This document shows, piece after piece, positions 40,414 through 49,384 of a stretch of DNA of 64,000 bases; the first letter of the stretch is position 1, and each line of letters opens with the position of its first letter. The stretch comes from Pseudomonas mandelii (lineage in GTDB: Bacteria > Pseudomonadota > Gammaproteobacteria > Pseudomonadales > Pseudomonadaceae): positions 2,144,001 to 2,208,000 of the forward strand of contig NZ_LT629796.1 in the NCBI RefSeq assembly GCF_900106065.1, in the 5' to 3' direction. The position numbers and the translations under genes are program-made. The notes beneath the pieces are model-generated. The model was not told where the DNA came from and made no database searches. It saw only the letters and a program-made list of their open reading frames with translations.

Positions 40414-42348
40414 ATGCGTTCGCCTGCTTCCGCCCCGCTGCGTTTCCTGATGATGGTCACAAGCCTGTGGCTAGTGATTTTTTTCCTCACCCGCCTAGTG
40501 TTACTTGCTACTCATCTTTCAGAGTCGGGCACTGCATTTGCGTCGATCTTTGGCATAGGAGTCTTATACGACCTGAGCTTTTTACTGTACGCCGCACTGC
40601 CGATGAGCCTTTATGTGCTGCTGTGCCCGCCGTCGCTGTGGCGTTCACGTGGTCACCAGTGGTTTTTGCAGGGGCTACTGACGCTCAGCGTTTTCGCCAT
40701 GTTATTTACTGCGGTGGCTGAATGGCTGTTCTGGGACGAGTTTGGAGTACGCTTCAATTTTATAGCCGTGGATTACTTGGTGTACTCCGACGAGGTGTTT
40801 AACAACATCCTGGAGTCCTACCCAATCGGCAAATTGCTTAGCGGGCTGGCGGTTATCGCGGTGGTCATTTGCATTGCTCTGCACAAACCTCTTCAGCGGG
40901 TAATTGGTGCGCCTTTGCCGTCCTGGCGTCAGCGCCTGCTGAGTATCGCAGTGATTTTCGCTTTGAGTGCTTTCGTTCTGTTGGTCGTTGACCAAGACAC
41001 TCCACGTGGCAAGGGCGGCAACACCTATCAGCATGAGCTGGCCAGCAATGGTCCCTACCAGTTCTTCGCCGCATTTCGCAATAATGAGCTGGACTACGAT
41101 CAATTCTACGGCACCTTGCCGAATGACGTAGTTGGCAAGAACATCCACCAAGAGTTGGCGGAAAGCGATGTTCGGTTCATTGGTAAGGATTCGCTCGATG
41201 TCCGTCGAATCGTGACCCAGAACGATAAGACCCAGCGACATAATATTATCTTGGTGATTATCGAAAGCTTCAGCGCCAAGTACATGGGCAGCAATGGGAA
41301 CCCTGGCAACCTGACGCCTAATCTCGACAAATTGCGTAAGGAAAGCCTGTACTTCAACAACTTCTATGCCACTGGCACCAGGACGGACCGCGGCCTGGAA
41401 GCCATTACGTTGTCTATTCCGCCAACGCCGGGCCGCTCTATTGTCAAACGGGTAGGCCGTGAAAGTGGTTTTGCCAGCCTGGGCCAACAGTTGAATCACG
41501 TCGGCTATGACAGCGTGTTTGTATATGGCGGCCGTGGCTACTTTGACAACATGAACGCGTTCTTCAGCGGGAATGGTTATGAAGTTGTCGATCAAAGCAG
41601 TGTCGATGAAGCTGAGATCCATTTCAAAAATGCCTGGGGTATGGCTGATGAAGACCTCTACCAACAAACGCTGAAACTGGCAGACGAGAATTTCGCTTAC
41701 CAAAAACCATTCCTGCTGCAACTGATGACCACCTCCAATCATCGTCCATACACTTACCCTGAAGGAAGGATCGATATTGCATCCGGTGACGGCCGTGACG
41801 GTGCTGTGAAATACACCGACTATGCAATCGGCAAGTTTCTTGAAGCAGCCCGAAAGAAAGCTTGGTTCGACGACACTATCTTCGTCTTTGTCGCTGACCA
41901 CACCGCTGGCAGCGCGGGTAAAGAAGATCTTCCGATCCGTAACTACCAAATCCCTTTGTTCATCTATGCGCCAAAGCTCCTTCCTGCGCGTGAAGACGGT
42001 CAGCTGGCAAGTCAGATCGACCTAGCCCCAACCCTGCTCGGTCTTTTGAACCTCAATTACGAATCGACATTCTTCGGCCGCAATTTGCTTCAGCCTTCCA
42101 CCCTGCCGCCCCGCGTGCTGGTAGGAAATTACCAACACCTAGGACTGTTCGATGGTAAAGATCTGGCGATTCTCAGCCCCCGAGCGGTGTTGCGACGCCA
42201 CGATGATGCGCTGGGCGCCAGTCATGAAGTGACAGTTCAGCTCGACGACCCACTCATCGCACGTGCGATTACCTATTACCAAGCCGCGAGTTATGGTTTC
42301 ACCCATGGCTTGTTGAATTGGCCCGGCAGTGAAAACATCACCAAGTAA
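40414..42348 (+). CDS. LTA synthase-family phosphoglycerol transferase (sulfatase fold)
   Basis: 644 residues. About five N-terminal membrane helices (to about residue 195) are followed by a periplasmic sulfatase-like domain: ILVIIESFSAKYMG (metal site), the nucleophile threonine region ATGTRTDRGLEA, LQLMTTSNHRPYTYP, and FVADHTAGS with its histidine. Gram-negative members transfer phosphoglycerol or phosphoethanolamine groups to surface glycans (OpgB-, EptA- and LtaS-like). The donor and acceptor are unknown. AAGGAG precedes the ATG. It is read divergently from fbpA. Confidence 0.88.
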   Translation: MRSPASAPLRFLMMVTSLWLVIFFLTRLVLLATHLSESGTAFASIFGIGVLYDLSFLLYAALPMSLYVLLCPPSLWRSRGHQWFLQGLLTLSVFAMLFTAVAEWLFWDEFGVRFNFIAVDYLVYSDEVFNNILESYPIGKLLSGLAVIAVVICIALHKPLQRVIGAPLPSWRQRLLSIAVIFALSAFVLLVVDQDTPRGKGGNTYQHELASNGPYQFFAAFRNNELDYDQFYGTLPNDVVGKNIHQELAESDVRFIGKDSLDVRRIVTQNDKTQRHNIILVIIESFSAKYMGSNGNPGNLTPNLDKLRKESLYFNNFYATGTRTDRGLEAITLSIPPTPGRSIVKRVGRESGFASLGQQLNHVGYDSVFVYGGRGYFDNMNAFFSGNGYEVVDQSSVDEAEIHFKNAWGMADEDLYQQTLKLADENFAYQKPFLLQLMTTSNHRPYTYPEGRIDIASGDGRDGAVKYTDYAIGKFLEAARKKAWFDDTIFVFVADHTAGSAGKEDLPIRNYQIPLFIYAPKLLPAREDGQLASQIDLAPTLLGLLNLNYESTFFGRNLLQPSTLPPRVLVGNYQHLGLFDGKDLAILSPRAVLRRHDDALGASHEVTVQLDDPLIARAITYYQAASYGFTHGLLNWPGSENITK

Positions 42349-42366
42349 TAGCCCCACCACCAGGCA

Positions 42367-42395
42367 CCCCCGCATACCGTTAATTTATGCGGGGG
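42367..42395 (+). terminator. GC-rich hairpin after the LTA-synthase-like gene
   Basis: CCCCCGCATA and TATGCGGGGG form a ten-base-pair stem 18 bp after the stop. There is no clear T-tract, so it could be a terminator or a 3' stabiliser. Confidence 0.55.
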
Positions 42396-42503
42396 CGCAA
42401 GCTGAATAGCCGTCTAGCCAGCATACCTTCCTGATTGAACGAGCCCTCCACAGAGGGCGGCTTTGGGTCGATTTCTGCCTCTCGCCAAGAGTAGCAATCG
42501 TCA

Positions 42504-43409
42504 CTAACCAGACTTCTTCTCCACAATAATCTGGTCATTAGGGACATCTAGCTGGCGCTTAAGATCGCCGTCCGCAAAAGAAATGACCGTCGTGCTGCCA
42601 AAGCCTTTGAACAAGACGCTCACCCCTGCGTAGGCTTTGTAGCCTTCCAGCACTTTTGCTTCCTTCGCCAACAGAGTGTCTGGAACCAAGGCGTTATAAG
42701 GCGCTTTAACATAAATAGTCGCATGCTCGATGCGGACCTGCGCCAAGCGCATGGCGCCATCCATGAGTTGGCCAGAAACGCCGCCGAAAATAAGTGGTGT
42801 TAGCAGGACCACAGTAAGGCTAACCAAATAGGCGGATTTTTGTTTTCCAGCATCTCCCGATTGCAGAAGAGCATCCTTCTCGGGCGTAGCGATTACGCTG
42901 TTCAAGAGTTTTTCATGAAGCCGGTACTGCGCTCCAGCCGAGTGAGCAATGGAAAAGAACAAATAAAGCGCAATCGATAGCAGGGGCAAATTCCAGTAGG
43001 CCGCGATGTCACGTCGCCCAAGGCCCCAAATCAACACGCCAGCCACTATGGCCAAAGGAATAGCACGCCAATTGAAACGAGCCAGTTCGTACTTAGCTTT
43101 TTTACCCCCCGTTTTTTTACGCGCATATTCATAAATAAGGCTGAACACCGGCCGCACGATGATCGACATGCAAACGCCAAGCGAGACCATGCAGGCCACG
43201 AACATGGCATAAACACCGCCAAAACAACTCGCTGCAAGTAAGAACAGTAACCCGTCCCCTAGGGCAAGGCCTTGAGGGAAGTGTCCAACTCGAAGCGCAT
43301 AAAGAATTACGCAAGCACTTCCTAGGCCGATACTGAGCTTAAGTGCAGCAGTGGTGAGTTTCGAAAAACTTTCAGCTGTAGATTCGAGTGACGAAATGAC
43401 TGTTTTCAT
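42504..43409 (-). CDS. Multi-pass membrane protein of unknown function
   Basis: 301 residues. Hydrophobic helices are near residues 25-45, 50-95 (two), 115-130, 140-155 and 190-210. The C-terminal about 80-residue soluble domain (RIEHATIYVKAPYNALVPDTL ...) ends FADGDLKRQLDVPNDQIIVEKKSG. No family was recognised. It converges on the LTA-synthase-like gene, with the hairpin between them. Confidence 0.7.
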   Translation of the reverse strand: MKTVISSLESTAESFSKLTTAALKLSIGLGSACVILYALRVGHFPQGLALGDGLLFLLAASCFGGVYAMFVACMVSLGVCMSIIVRPVFSLIYEYARKKTGGKKAKYELARFNWRAIPLAIVAGVLIWGLGRRDIAAYWNLPLLSIALYLFFSIAHSAGAQYRLHEKLLNSVIATPEKDALLQSGDAGKQKSAYLVSLTVVLLTPLIFGGVSGQLMDGAMRLAQVRIEHATIYVKAPYNALVPDTLLAKEAKVLEGYKAYAGVSVLFKGFGSTTVISFADGDLKRQLDVPNDQIIVEKKSG

Positions 43410-43732
43410 AGATACACATTTAGATTATTGGGACCAATGGTCATGCGCCAGGGCTGCTCATGGAGCGGCCGTTCTTCGCGAGGATCAGGCCTAGGTGTTC
43501 GGCAGCGCGCACCAAAGCTTCAACCCTTTTCCGTCACTACAGCCCGAAAAATTTAAAAGCATCATCTTTATCTGACGCCTGCTGGAATGCGACAGGTACC
43601 ACTCACCGAAGCCCGCACAACAATCCGCTTAATATTCGTGGTGCCGACCGTTGCGAGTCTGGCCGGCTTGTTTTGATTGAACCTCATGTTTTTATGTGTC
43701 AAAGTCTCATTAAATTATGATCAAACCACGCC
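43410..43732. other. 323-bp spacer before the restriction-modification-like cassette
   Basis: It holds the promoters of the leftward membrane protein and the rightward HTH gene. No gene is supported. The sharp rise in GC to the right of 43.9 kb suggests a junction here. Confidence 0.5.
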
Positions 43733-44023
43733 ATGACCTACGACAATTTTCTTGCTGAGCTCAACAGTGCGGGACTCAGTGTAAAGCGCTTTGCTGACCT
43801 CGTAGGTATGCAGCCCAACTCGGTTTCCAACTATAAGAAGCGGGGTGAAGTCCCGGTACATCTCGCATTGATCGCCAGTCTTCTCGCTGAAATGTCCACT
43901 CACCGTATCGATTACGAACCTGTCATAGCGCGAGTACAGCCCGTCAAGAAGCGGCCGCGCGGCGCTGCAGGCGGCGGCCGGTTCGCAGGCGACAAGCAGA
44001 CCTCGTTGGGGTTCCACCAATGA
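43733..44023 (+). CDS. Small helix-turn-helix protein, putative controller of the methylase cassette
   Basis: 96 residues. The N-terminal HTH is LNSAGLSVKRFADLVGMQPNSVSNYKKRGEVPVHLALIASLL (partly Xre/CI-like). The tail is basic and glycine-rich (KKRPRGAAGGGRFAGDK). Its stop overlaps the next start codon (ATGA). A small HTH in front of a methylase is the position of a controller (C) protein, so I infer autoregulation of the cassette. Confidence 0.75.
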   Translation: MTYDNFLAELNSAGLSVKRFADLVGMQPNSVSNYKKRGEVPVHLALIASLLAEMSTHRIDYEPVIARVQPVKKRPRGAAGGGRFAGDKQTSLGFHQ

Positions 44024-44094
44024 CTGAGCATCAGGGCATTTGGGTATCGCTCGGCATTACGGGCCCGATGCAACCGCGGAGGCTCCGCTCATGA
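44020..44094 (+). CDS. 24-residue linker ORF bridging the HTH and methylase genes
   Basis: It starts in an ATGA overlap with the HTH stop (44020) and ends in an ATGA overlap with the methylase start (44091-44094). It reads MTEHQGIWVSLGITGPMQ and then a basic tail. The GGAGG inside it is the methylase ribosome site. The exact fit at both ends favours a coupling or leader role over chance. Confidence 0.5.
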   Translation: MTEHQGIWVSLGITGPMQPRRLRS

Positions 44095-47000
44095 GTGCGG
44101 TCATCGATTCCCGCTGGTCGAAGGCACTGACGCTCGACAGACGCCGGGCCCCCGAGTTCTATGCGGCCGGCAGCAAGGTCGCCGCAGGTGCGCATGCCGA
44201 GGCGATCCGCTTTACACTCGATGAATTGGGTCTATCGGCGGTTAGCTGTATCAATGGCGTTCCCACAATCGCCTTTTTGAGCGATCCCCTCGTTTCCATA
44301 GAGCGCATCGACGAGCTTCATCGGATTCTGTGGAATCAAGGTTTGATGAGCATGCTGCTCGTCATTCGCAGCGACGAATTGATTGCGTACTCGCTCGTGC
44401 AACGCCCGTTGCATAGCGACCAGAACCGGGATAAAGACCCACGCTTAGTCAAGACGCTCTCCCTTCTCAGCGATGCCTTGGAGCTGCGCGAATTACTCGA
44501 CGCGGCTGAGTCGGGGCGGTTCTGGTATGAGAACGATGGCTATTTCAATCCGGACAACCGAGTTGACAGCGTTCTTCTGGCCAACCTACTGATGGCGTTT
44601 CGCAGCCTCAAGGACGAGCTTGGGAAAGATGCCTCTCAGGCGCTGCTGATGCAAACCATGTTCGTAGCCTACTTAGAGGATCGTCAGATCATCGGTGAGG
44701 CCGTATTTCGTGCCGCGTCACAGGATCGCTTTGGCACTCTGTTGGAGCTGCTCGGGTCCGGAGACCCTGAGCTCTTTGACGCGCTGTTCACATGGCTGCA
44801 TGGTGCTTTCAACGGCAACCTCTTCAAAGCCCCTTGCGCATTTGAGACCGGAGACGCTCTGCCACCCAAGCTCAAGCCTGAGCATCTAGCCGTGCTCACG
44901 CGGTTCCGCTGCGGTCACGAGAACATGGCCACTCGCCAGCTTCGGTTCTGGGGCTACGACTTCCGTTACATGTCGATCGGACTCATTAGCGCGGTTTACG
45001 ACCGGTTCCTGAAGGAAGAGGCGGACAAAAAGAGTGCAGACGGGGCATTTTATACCCCGATGTTCTTGGCCGATATCGTAGTCAATCAACTGTGGGACGA
45101 ACTGACCGACGAGCAGAAGACGCATGGCATCTACTGCGATCCGGCTTGCGGATCTGGCATCTTCTTGGTGCGGTTGTTCCAGCGTCTGGTCGAGCACCAT
45201 TGCCAGGTCAAGAAGAAGCGACATGCAACGTGGACCGACTTGAAAGCCATTGCGAATCGCCTCCATGGAGGAGACATCAACTCTTCCGCAGTGCGTGTCA
45301 CGGCGTTTTCCCTGTATATCGCCCTCCTCGAACAATCGAGCCCTTCAGACTTGCCCAAACTCATCAAGGCCGGCAAGTTGCTGCCGCCTCTTTATGGGAA
45401 GACTCTACTTCCCGGGTCAGACTTCTTCAGCGTCAAGGATGCCCCCCCATTTGACGTGATCATCGGTAATCCGCCTTGGAATGGTCGTACCGGACAGCTG
45501 ACAACAGCACAAAATTGGACCACCTCCAATGGCTACCTCGCGCCCGCCAAAGACATTGCATGGGGATTCGTATGGAAGGCCCTGGAAGGGATCAAGCCAA
45601 CAGGCCTAGTGGCATTTCTGTTGCCTGCCATGGGGATCTTGCACAACACGGAGAGCCAAGCCGCGCGCCGGATGTTGCTGCAGCGGTCCAGGATCCGCCG
45701 AATTATCAACATGTCTGATCTCTGCTTTCAGCTTTTCGATGGAGCGCAGCGTCCAACCGCCTTCGTGCTGTATGGGCCTCAGAAGCAAGAGCAAGCGCCC
45801 TACCGCTTCGAGTACTGGATCCCCAAGGCTGACCTTAACCTACGACTCAAGCGCCTGGTGACGCTGTCGCGCGCCGATCGTTTGACGTTTCGCGCCGACC
45901 TAGTCGCCGAGGATTCCACCGTTTTCAAGCGTCGCTTGTGGACGCGGGCTCCCGAGGAACGACTGCTGCAATACCTTCGTACGATCCCGCCCATAAGCTC
46001 GCTTGTACAGGAGTTTAAGGCCTTCAAGCGTTCCAAGGTTGAGTTCAACCGGGACGAGCACTGGGTGATCGGGCAGGGTTTTAAGCCAGCGCAAGAGAAC
46101 CGCCTGAACGATCCTGAGTACCAGACGACCATTGTCGAGATCGTTACTCGGCTGCCCTACCTGGATGCGAGTCAGTTCCAGGCAGTGGCCATACCACGAG
46201 TAGAGGCTAGCCCCTGGCATACATCAGTCGTTCATCGGGCAGGGTTTGACGCCGGATTTTTTGGGCCTCACATCTTGATTCCGCAAGGGGTGGAACGGGC
46301 CGTTGGCCGGGTGCGGGCGGCATTCAGCGAACAGGACATCGTGTTCCGAAGTTCGCTTCAGTCGATCACCGTGCCGCCTGGACAGGAACGTAAAGCTAAG
46401 GTGCTGACGGCCGTGCTAAACAGCAGTCTGGCGGCCTGGTTTTATTTCCACGACACGTCATACCTAGGAGCCGATCGGGCCAAAGTACCCCAAGGTGAAT
46501 TGCTGAGGCTGCCGTTCGACGATCCTGAGAATATGCCGGATCCTGCAAAGGCGTTCAAAGCGGAAAAGAAGTTGGTGGCACTGATTGACAGCGAGCTTGC
46601 GACCGCGCAGAAGCTGCTTGCCTCGCGGCAAGATGTGTTGGGCGCCATCGACCGTCTGGTATTCGAGTATTACGGACTCGATGCCGGTGACGTGGCCATC
46701 ATCGAAGACACAGTTCACCATGTCATCCCAGCAATGCAGCCCAGACGCAACTCCGGCTTGCAGTCCATCTGGGCGCAGGCTAGCTCGAGTCAGCGGGCGA
46801 CCTACGCCTCCATGCTGTGCAACGCACTCTCTCCGTACTTTCGCGTACCCGTCAAAGCTTCATTGGCAGCGCGCTCCTCCGATGTGGCGGTGTTGAAGCT
46901 GACAATCGGCGATGAGGCGGCGCCGTACACTGAGGACACGTTTGGCGAGTTCAATGACTTCCTCGGGTCGATCGCCGCAAAGCTTCCCATCGATTTGCCT

Positions 47001-47186
47001 GGCAACGTGCAACTGATACCTGATCTGCGTCTCATCGTTGACCGCGACATGTATCTAGTGAAGCCCACGGCGCTGCGGCACTGGCTTCGATCCACAGCAT
47101 TGGCTGACGCGGAGCAGATTGCAGCGGAGTTCGTAGCGGCCGCGGCCCTCCATGGAATGGAGGGGGTGGACCATGCTGGCGGGTAG
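44091..47186 (+). CDS. Eco57I-like N6-adenine DNA methyltransferase (type IIG-sized)
   Basis: 1031 residues. An N-terminal region of about 340 residues carries no clear nuclease motif. The methyltransferase core follows: SAM motif DPACGSGIFLVRLFQR near residue 350 and catalytic NPPW in DVIIGNPPWNGR near 460. A long C-terminal target-recognition and helical part includes VLTAVLNSSLAAWFYF. A separate PD-(D/E)XK gene overlaps its 3' end, so the restriction activity probably sits there. The start at 44091 follows GGAGG. It resembles type IIG and PglX-like enzymes. Specificity is unknown. Confidence 0.85.
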   Translation: MSAVIDSRWSKALTLDRRRAPEFYAAGSKVAAGAHAEAIRFTLDELGLSAVSCINGVPTIAFLSDPLVSIERIDELHRILWNQGLMSMLLVIRSDELIAYSLVQRPLHSDQNRDKDPRLVKTLSLLSDALELRELLDAAESGRFWYENDGYFNPDNRVDSVLLANLLMAFRSLKDELGKDASQALLMQTMFVAYLEDRQIIGEAVFRAASQDRFGTLLELLGSGDPELFDALFTWLHGAFNGNLFKAPCAFETGDALPPKLKPEHLAVLTRFRCGHENMATRQLRFWGYDFRYMSIGLISAVYDRFLKEEADKKSADGAFYTPMFLADIVVNQLWDELTDEQKTHGIYCDPACGSGIFLVRLFQRLVEHHCQVKKKRHATWTDLKAIANRLHGGDINSSAVRVTAFSLYIALLEQSSPSDLPKLIKAGKLLPPLYGKTLLPGSDFFSVKDAPPFDVIIGNPPWNGRTGQLTTAQNWTTSNGYLAPAKDIAWGFVWKALEGIKPTGLVAFLLPAMGILHNTESQAARRMLLQRSRIRRIINMSDLCFQLFDGAQRPTAFVLYGPQKQEQAPYRFEYWIPKADLNLRLKRLVTLSRADRLTFRADLVAEDSTVFKRRLWTRAPEERLLQYLRTIPPISSLVQEFKAFKRSKVEFNRDEHWVIGQGFKPAQENRLNDPEYQTTIVEIVTRLPYLDASQFQAVAIPRVEASPWHTSVVHRAGFDAGFFGPHILIPQGVERAVGRVRAAFSEQDIVFRSSLQSITVPPGQERKAKVLTAVLNSSLAAWFYFHDTSYLGADRAKVPQGELLRLPFDDPENMPDPAKAFKAEKKLVALIDSELATAQKLLASRQDVLGAIDRLVFEYYGLDAGDVAIIEDTVHHVIPAMQPRRNSGLQSIWAQASSSQRATYASMLCNALSPYFRVPVKASLAARSSDVAVLKLTIGDEAAPYTEDTFGEFNDFLGSIAAKLPIDLPGNVQLIPDLRLIVDRDMYLVKPTALRHWLRSTALADAEQIAAEFVAAAALHGMEGVDHAGG

Positions 47187-47811
47187 TCCTGATGCTTGGC
47201 TTGCTCATTTTCGAGATCTTGGTGAGCAAATGTCCGAAGCGATTGAAGCTGCCTGGCCAATCTGCATCAGACCTTTACAGTCCAAGAAGGACGCGATGAC
47301 GCATGAAGATCACATTACCGAGCATCTAGTTCAGGCTCTGAGGCGCACGAAGAAGGTGCCGGGTAGAATCACATACCAATATGTCCTATTGATCGAGGAC
47401 GCCAACGGCAACGTATCCCTGTCGAGTAGCATCGACTTCGTGTTAACAGTGGGTGACGATGAAGACGTCTACCTAGCTTATGAATGCAAGCGGCTAAACG
47501 TGTCCTATGCAGCCCGCGTACGTAACCTCTGTGTCCCATATGTCGATGAGGGCCTCATGCGCTTTGTCACAGGCCAGTATTCCAATGGCCTTCCAATGGC
47601 TATGATGATTGGCTACGTCATGAACGGGGATAACGGCAGGGCACGTAGAGGGCTGACCAAAGTCATGAAGTCACGCACAGCTACCCTCGGGCTGACCACC
47701 GAACAGGACCGCCCATCGTTACCGGGGATGCCCACTCGCTTCAGTTCCACGCACACATGCATGCCCGGCCATAGCATGAAGGTGGAGCACCATCTTTTGC
47801 CTTGGCCATGA
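47173..47811 (+). CDS. PD-(D/E)XK-type nuclease-like protein coupled to the methylase
   Basis: 212 residues, starting 14 bp inside the methylase gene. The nuclease site is SIDFVLTVGDDEDVYLAYECKRLN: Asp88, Glu104 and Lys106 in D-x15-E-x-K order. A conserved tail FSSTHTCMPGHSMKVEHHLL looks like family sequence, not read-through. It is small and has no recognition domain, so it may cut DNA marked or located by the methylase. The role is inferred from motif and gene coupling. Confidence 0.75.
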   Translation: MLAGSPDAWLAHFRDLGEQMSEAIEAAWPICIRPLQSKKDAMTHEDHITEHLVQALRRTKKVPGRITYQYVLLIEDANGNVSLSSSIDFVLTVGDDEDVYLAYECKRLNVSYAARVRNLCVPYVDEGLMRFVTGQYSNGLPMAMMIGYVMNGDNGRARRGLTKVMKSRTATLGLTTEQDRPSLPGMPTRFSSTHTCMPGHSMKVEHHLLPWP

Positions 47812-47844
47812 CCGGTGAAGAAAAATCGGGCCGTAAACTGCCAG

Positions 47845-47952
47845 ATGTCAGACCCGGACGAAGAGCACGTGATTAGCATAGCCAAGGCAATCTTGGAAGC
47901 CGACGAAAACGCCCTTGATCAATCCCGCAAGCGCCACCCATTCGAAGGGTAG
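47845..47952 (+). CDS. Candidate 35-residue acidic protein after the nuclease gene
   Basis: It reads MSDPDEEHVISIAKAILE then a charged tail to 47952. Another start overlaps the nuclease stop as ATGA (47808) and gives MTGEEKSGRKLPD before ending at 47876 in a different frame. One added base near 47844 would fuse the two into a protein of about 48 residues. So this could be a short cassette gene with a frameshift. The remaining sequence to 48214 shows nothing convincing. Confidence 0.35.
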   Translation: MSDPDEEHVISIAKAILEADENALDQSRKRHPFEG

Positions 47953-48214
47953 GACGCGCAGCTGATGCTCGAAGCCACGCCATTGCTTGCTGAGCGTAGG
48001 GGTGACTGCTTTTATCGGATACATCGCCTAACAGCGTCCGCGTTTAGCCGACAGTTGTCCGCCATGATAGGCGGCAGATGGACAGACCCTGACGCTTGCC
48101 GGTATCTGCTGCCCTTTATCACTTCAGGTCTGCCCCCAGCGACGCTTTACTACAGAGTCCGGCCATCCTGATAGACTCGATCAGATTATAGATAAAACCC
48201 TTTTGAGAAATGGT

Positions 48215-48547
48215 ATGAATACAGAATTGATGGAAGATGAGATGCGCCGTGCGCTATTCGGTGATTCTGAGCCCTCTGCGCTGGCAATTAACTCAAACGT
48301 GCAGGATACAGTTTTGGATGTTGTGATCGTGCAACCGGTGAAGGCAGCGAAGAAAAAGACAGTCTCAAAAGGCTTCACACCTAGGTTGAGAATCACGCTC
48401 CGTGTGGGAAACGAATTTGAAGGCGAGATGCACGAGATGGTACATGAGGCCGATACGCTGAGCTCCTTAGTTGCAGAACAAGAAGCTACTAAGGCGGCCA
48501 GAAAGAAATTCAGGTTTGTGGAAGTGGTCTCGGTCAAGTCGATGTAA
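48215..48547 (+). CDS. Hypothetical protein, 110 residues
   Basis: It starts MNTELMEDEMRRALFGDSE after a GAGAAA site. The centre is basic (VKAAKKKTVSKGFTPRLRITLRVGN) and the C-terminus FRFVEVVSVKSM. It is soluble with no membrane segment. No family was recognised. It is alone on its strand between the restriction-modification-like cassette and leftward genes. Confidence 0.6.
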   Translation: MNTELMEDEMRRALFGDSEPSALAINSNVQDTVLDVVIVQPVKAAKKKTVSKGFTPRLRITLRVGNEFEGEMHEMVHEADTLSSLVAEQEATKAARKKFRFVEVVSVKSM

Positions 48548-48789
48548 GTGGGTACTCTATTCGCATTCGCTCGCTCCCCCGCCCGCGTAGCATTAAACCG
48601 TATTCGGTTACGGCGGGGCACTCAACAAGTTCGTGTCGATTGAAGCCTCAAACATTAGGGGCCGCGGTAGTCGTATCCCGGAATGGATTTAACACCATCA
48701 CTCCATCACTCTCGATGTTTCCCCAAGCCACATAATTGAAGGTGGCGACAGGCAGAAAACGACCCAGAGCTGTCATACCGTGCAAGCAA

Positions 48790-48972
48790 CTATCCCTGTG
48801 CTTTCTTCAGCCCTTTCAAGCGCACGTTCGCCCTTTGCACAGCGGCCATTTTTTCAGGCCGCTTCATGCGTTTCCACTTCCTGATGTCTTCCTTGCTTCG
48901 CCCGCAACTTACACACAGATCACTACTCAGTTGGCAAACTGAGATGCAGGGATTTTCGATTTCTTTAGCCAT
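48790..48972 (-). CDS. DUF1289 small cysteine-rich protein
   Basis: 60 residues. NPCISVCQLSSDLCVSCGRS holds the four cysteines of DUF1289, followed by EDIRKWKRMKRPEKMAAVQRA. It may bind a metal or an Fe-S cluster. Function unknown. Its start lies 2 bp from the stop of the next leftward gene, so the two are probably cotranscribed. Confidence 0.85.
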   Translation of the reverse strand: MAKEIENPCISVCQLSSDLCVSCGRSKEDIRKWKRMKRPEKMAAVQRANVRLKGLKKAQG

Positions 48973-48974
48973 TG

Positions 48975-49346
48975 TCAGTCACCTTTGGCCACGCGTGATC
49001 GAGTCAGGCGACTTTTCCAGTCTCCACCGTGAGTGCGTTGGCACTCTTCCTCCGAGTCGAAGCGAACACTGTGATTTGAAGGGTTGAGGTCGATGTCCGC
49101 CTCATTCAACGCGATGGCTGTAAGCTCAAAGATGCGAGCCTTCGCGTCAGCCTGGGCGAGCTTTCTGTCAGCCAGGGTTTCGAACACCCAAATCACCGTC
49201 AGGGTTTCAGCCCACGCGTTCATGTCAGCAGTGTGGGTGAGCCAGGTAAAGCCTTTGATTTCACCTTTTGCTGTTTCGCACGCTTCGGTCAGCATGGTTA
49301 CCAACCGGCGTTCTATTCGCGCCAGTTCACGTTTCCCTGGAGGCAT
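48975..49346 (-). CDS. Conserved-looking hypothetical protein, 123 residues
   Basis: MPPGKRELARIERRLVTMLTEACETAKGEI is followed by an aromatic TWLTHTADMNAWAETLTVIWVFE segment and a charged C-terminus with EECQRTHGGDWKSRL. It is soluble. No family was recognised. It immediately precedes the DUF1289 gene in the same direction. Confidence 0.6.
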   Translation of the reverse strand: MPPGKRELARIERRLVTMLTEACETAKGEIKGFTWLTHTADMNAWAETLTVIWVFETLADRKLAQADAKARIFELTAIALNEADIDLNPSNHSVRFDSEEECQRTHGGDWKSRLTRSRVAKGD

Positions 49347-49384
49347 GCGGGTTCCTTTGGAGATAATGGTGGGGAGGCGCTGAA

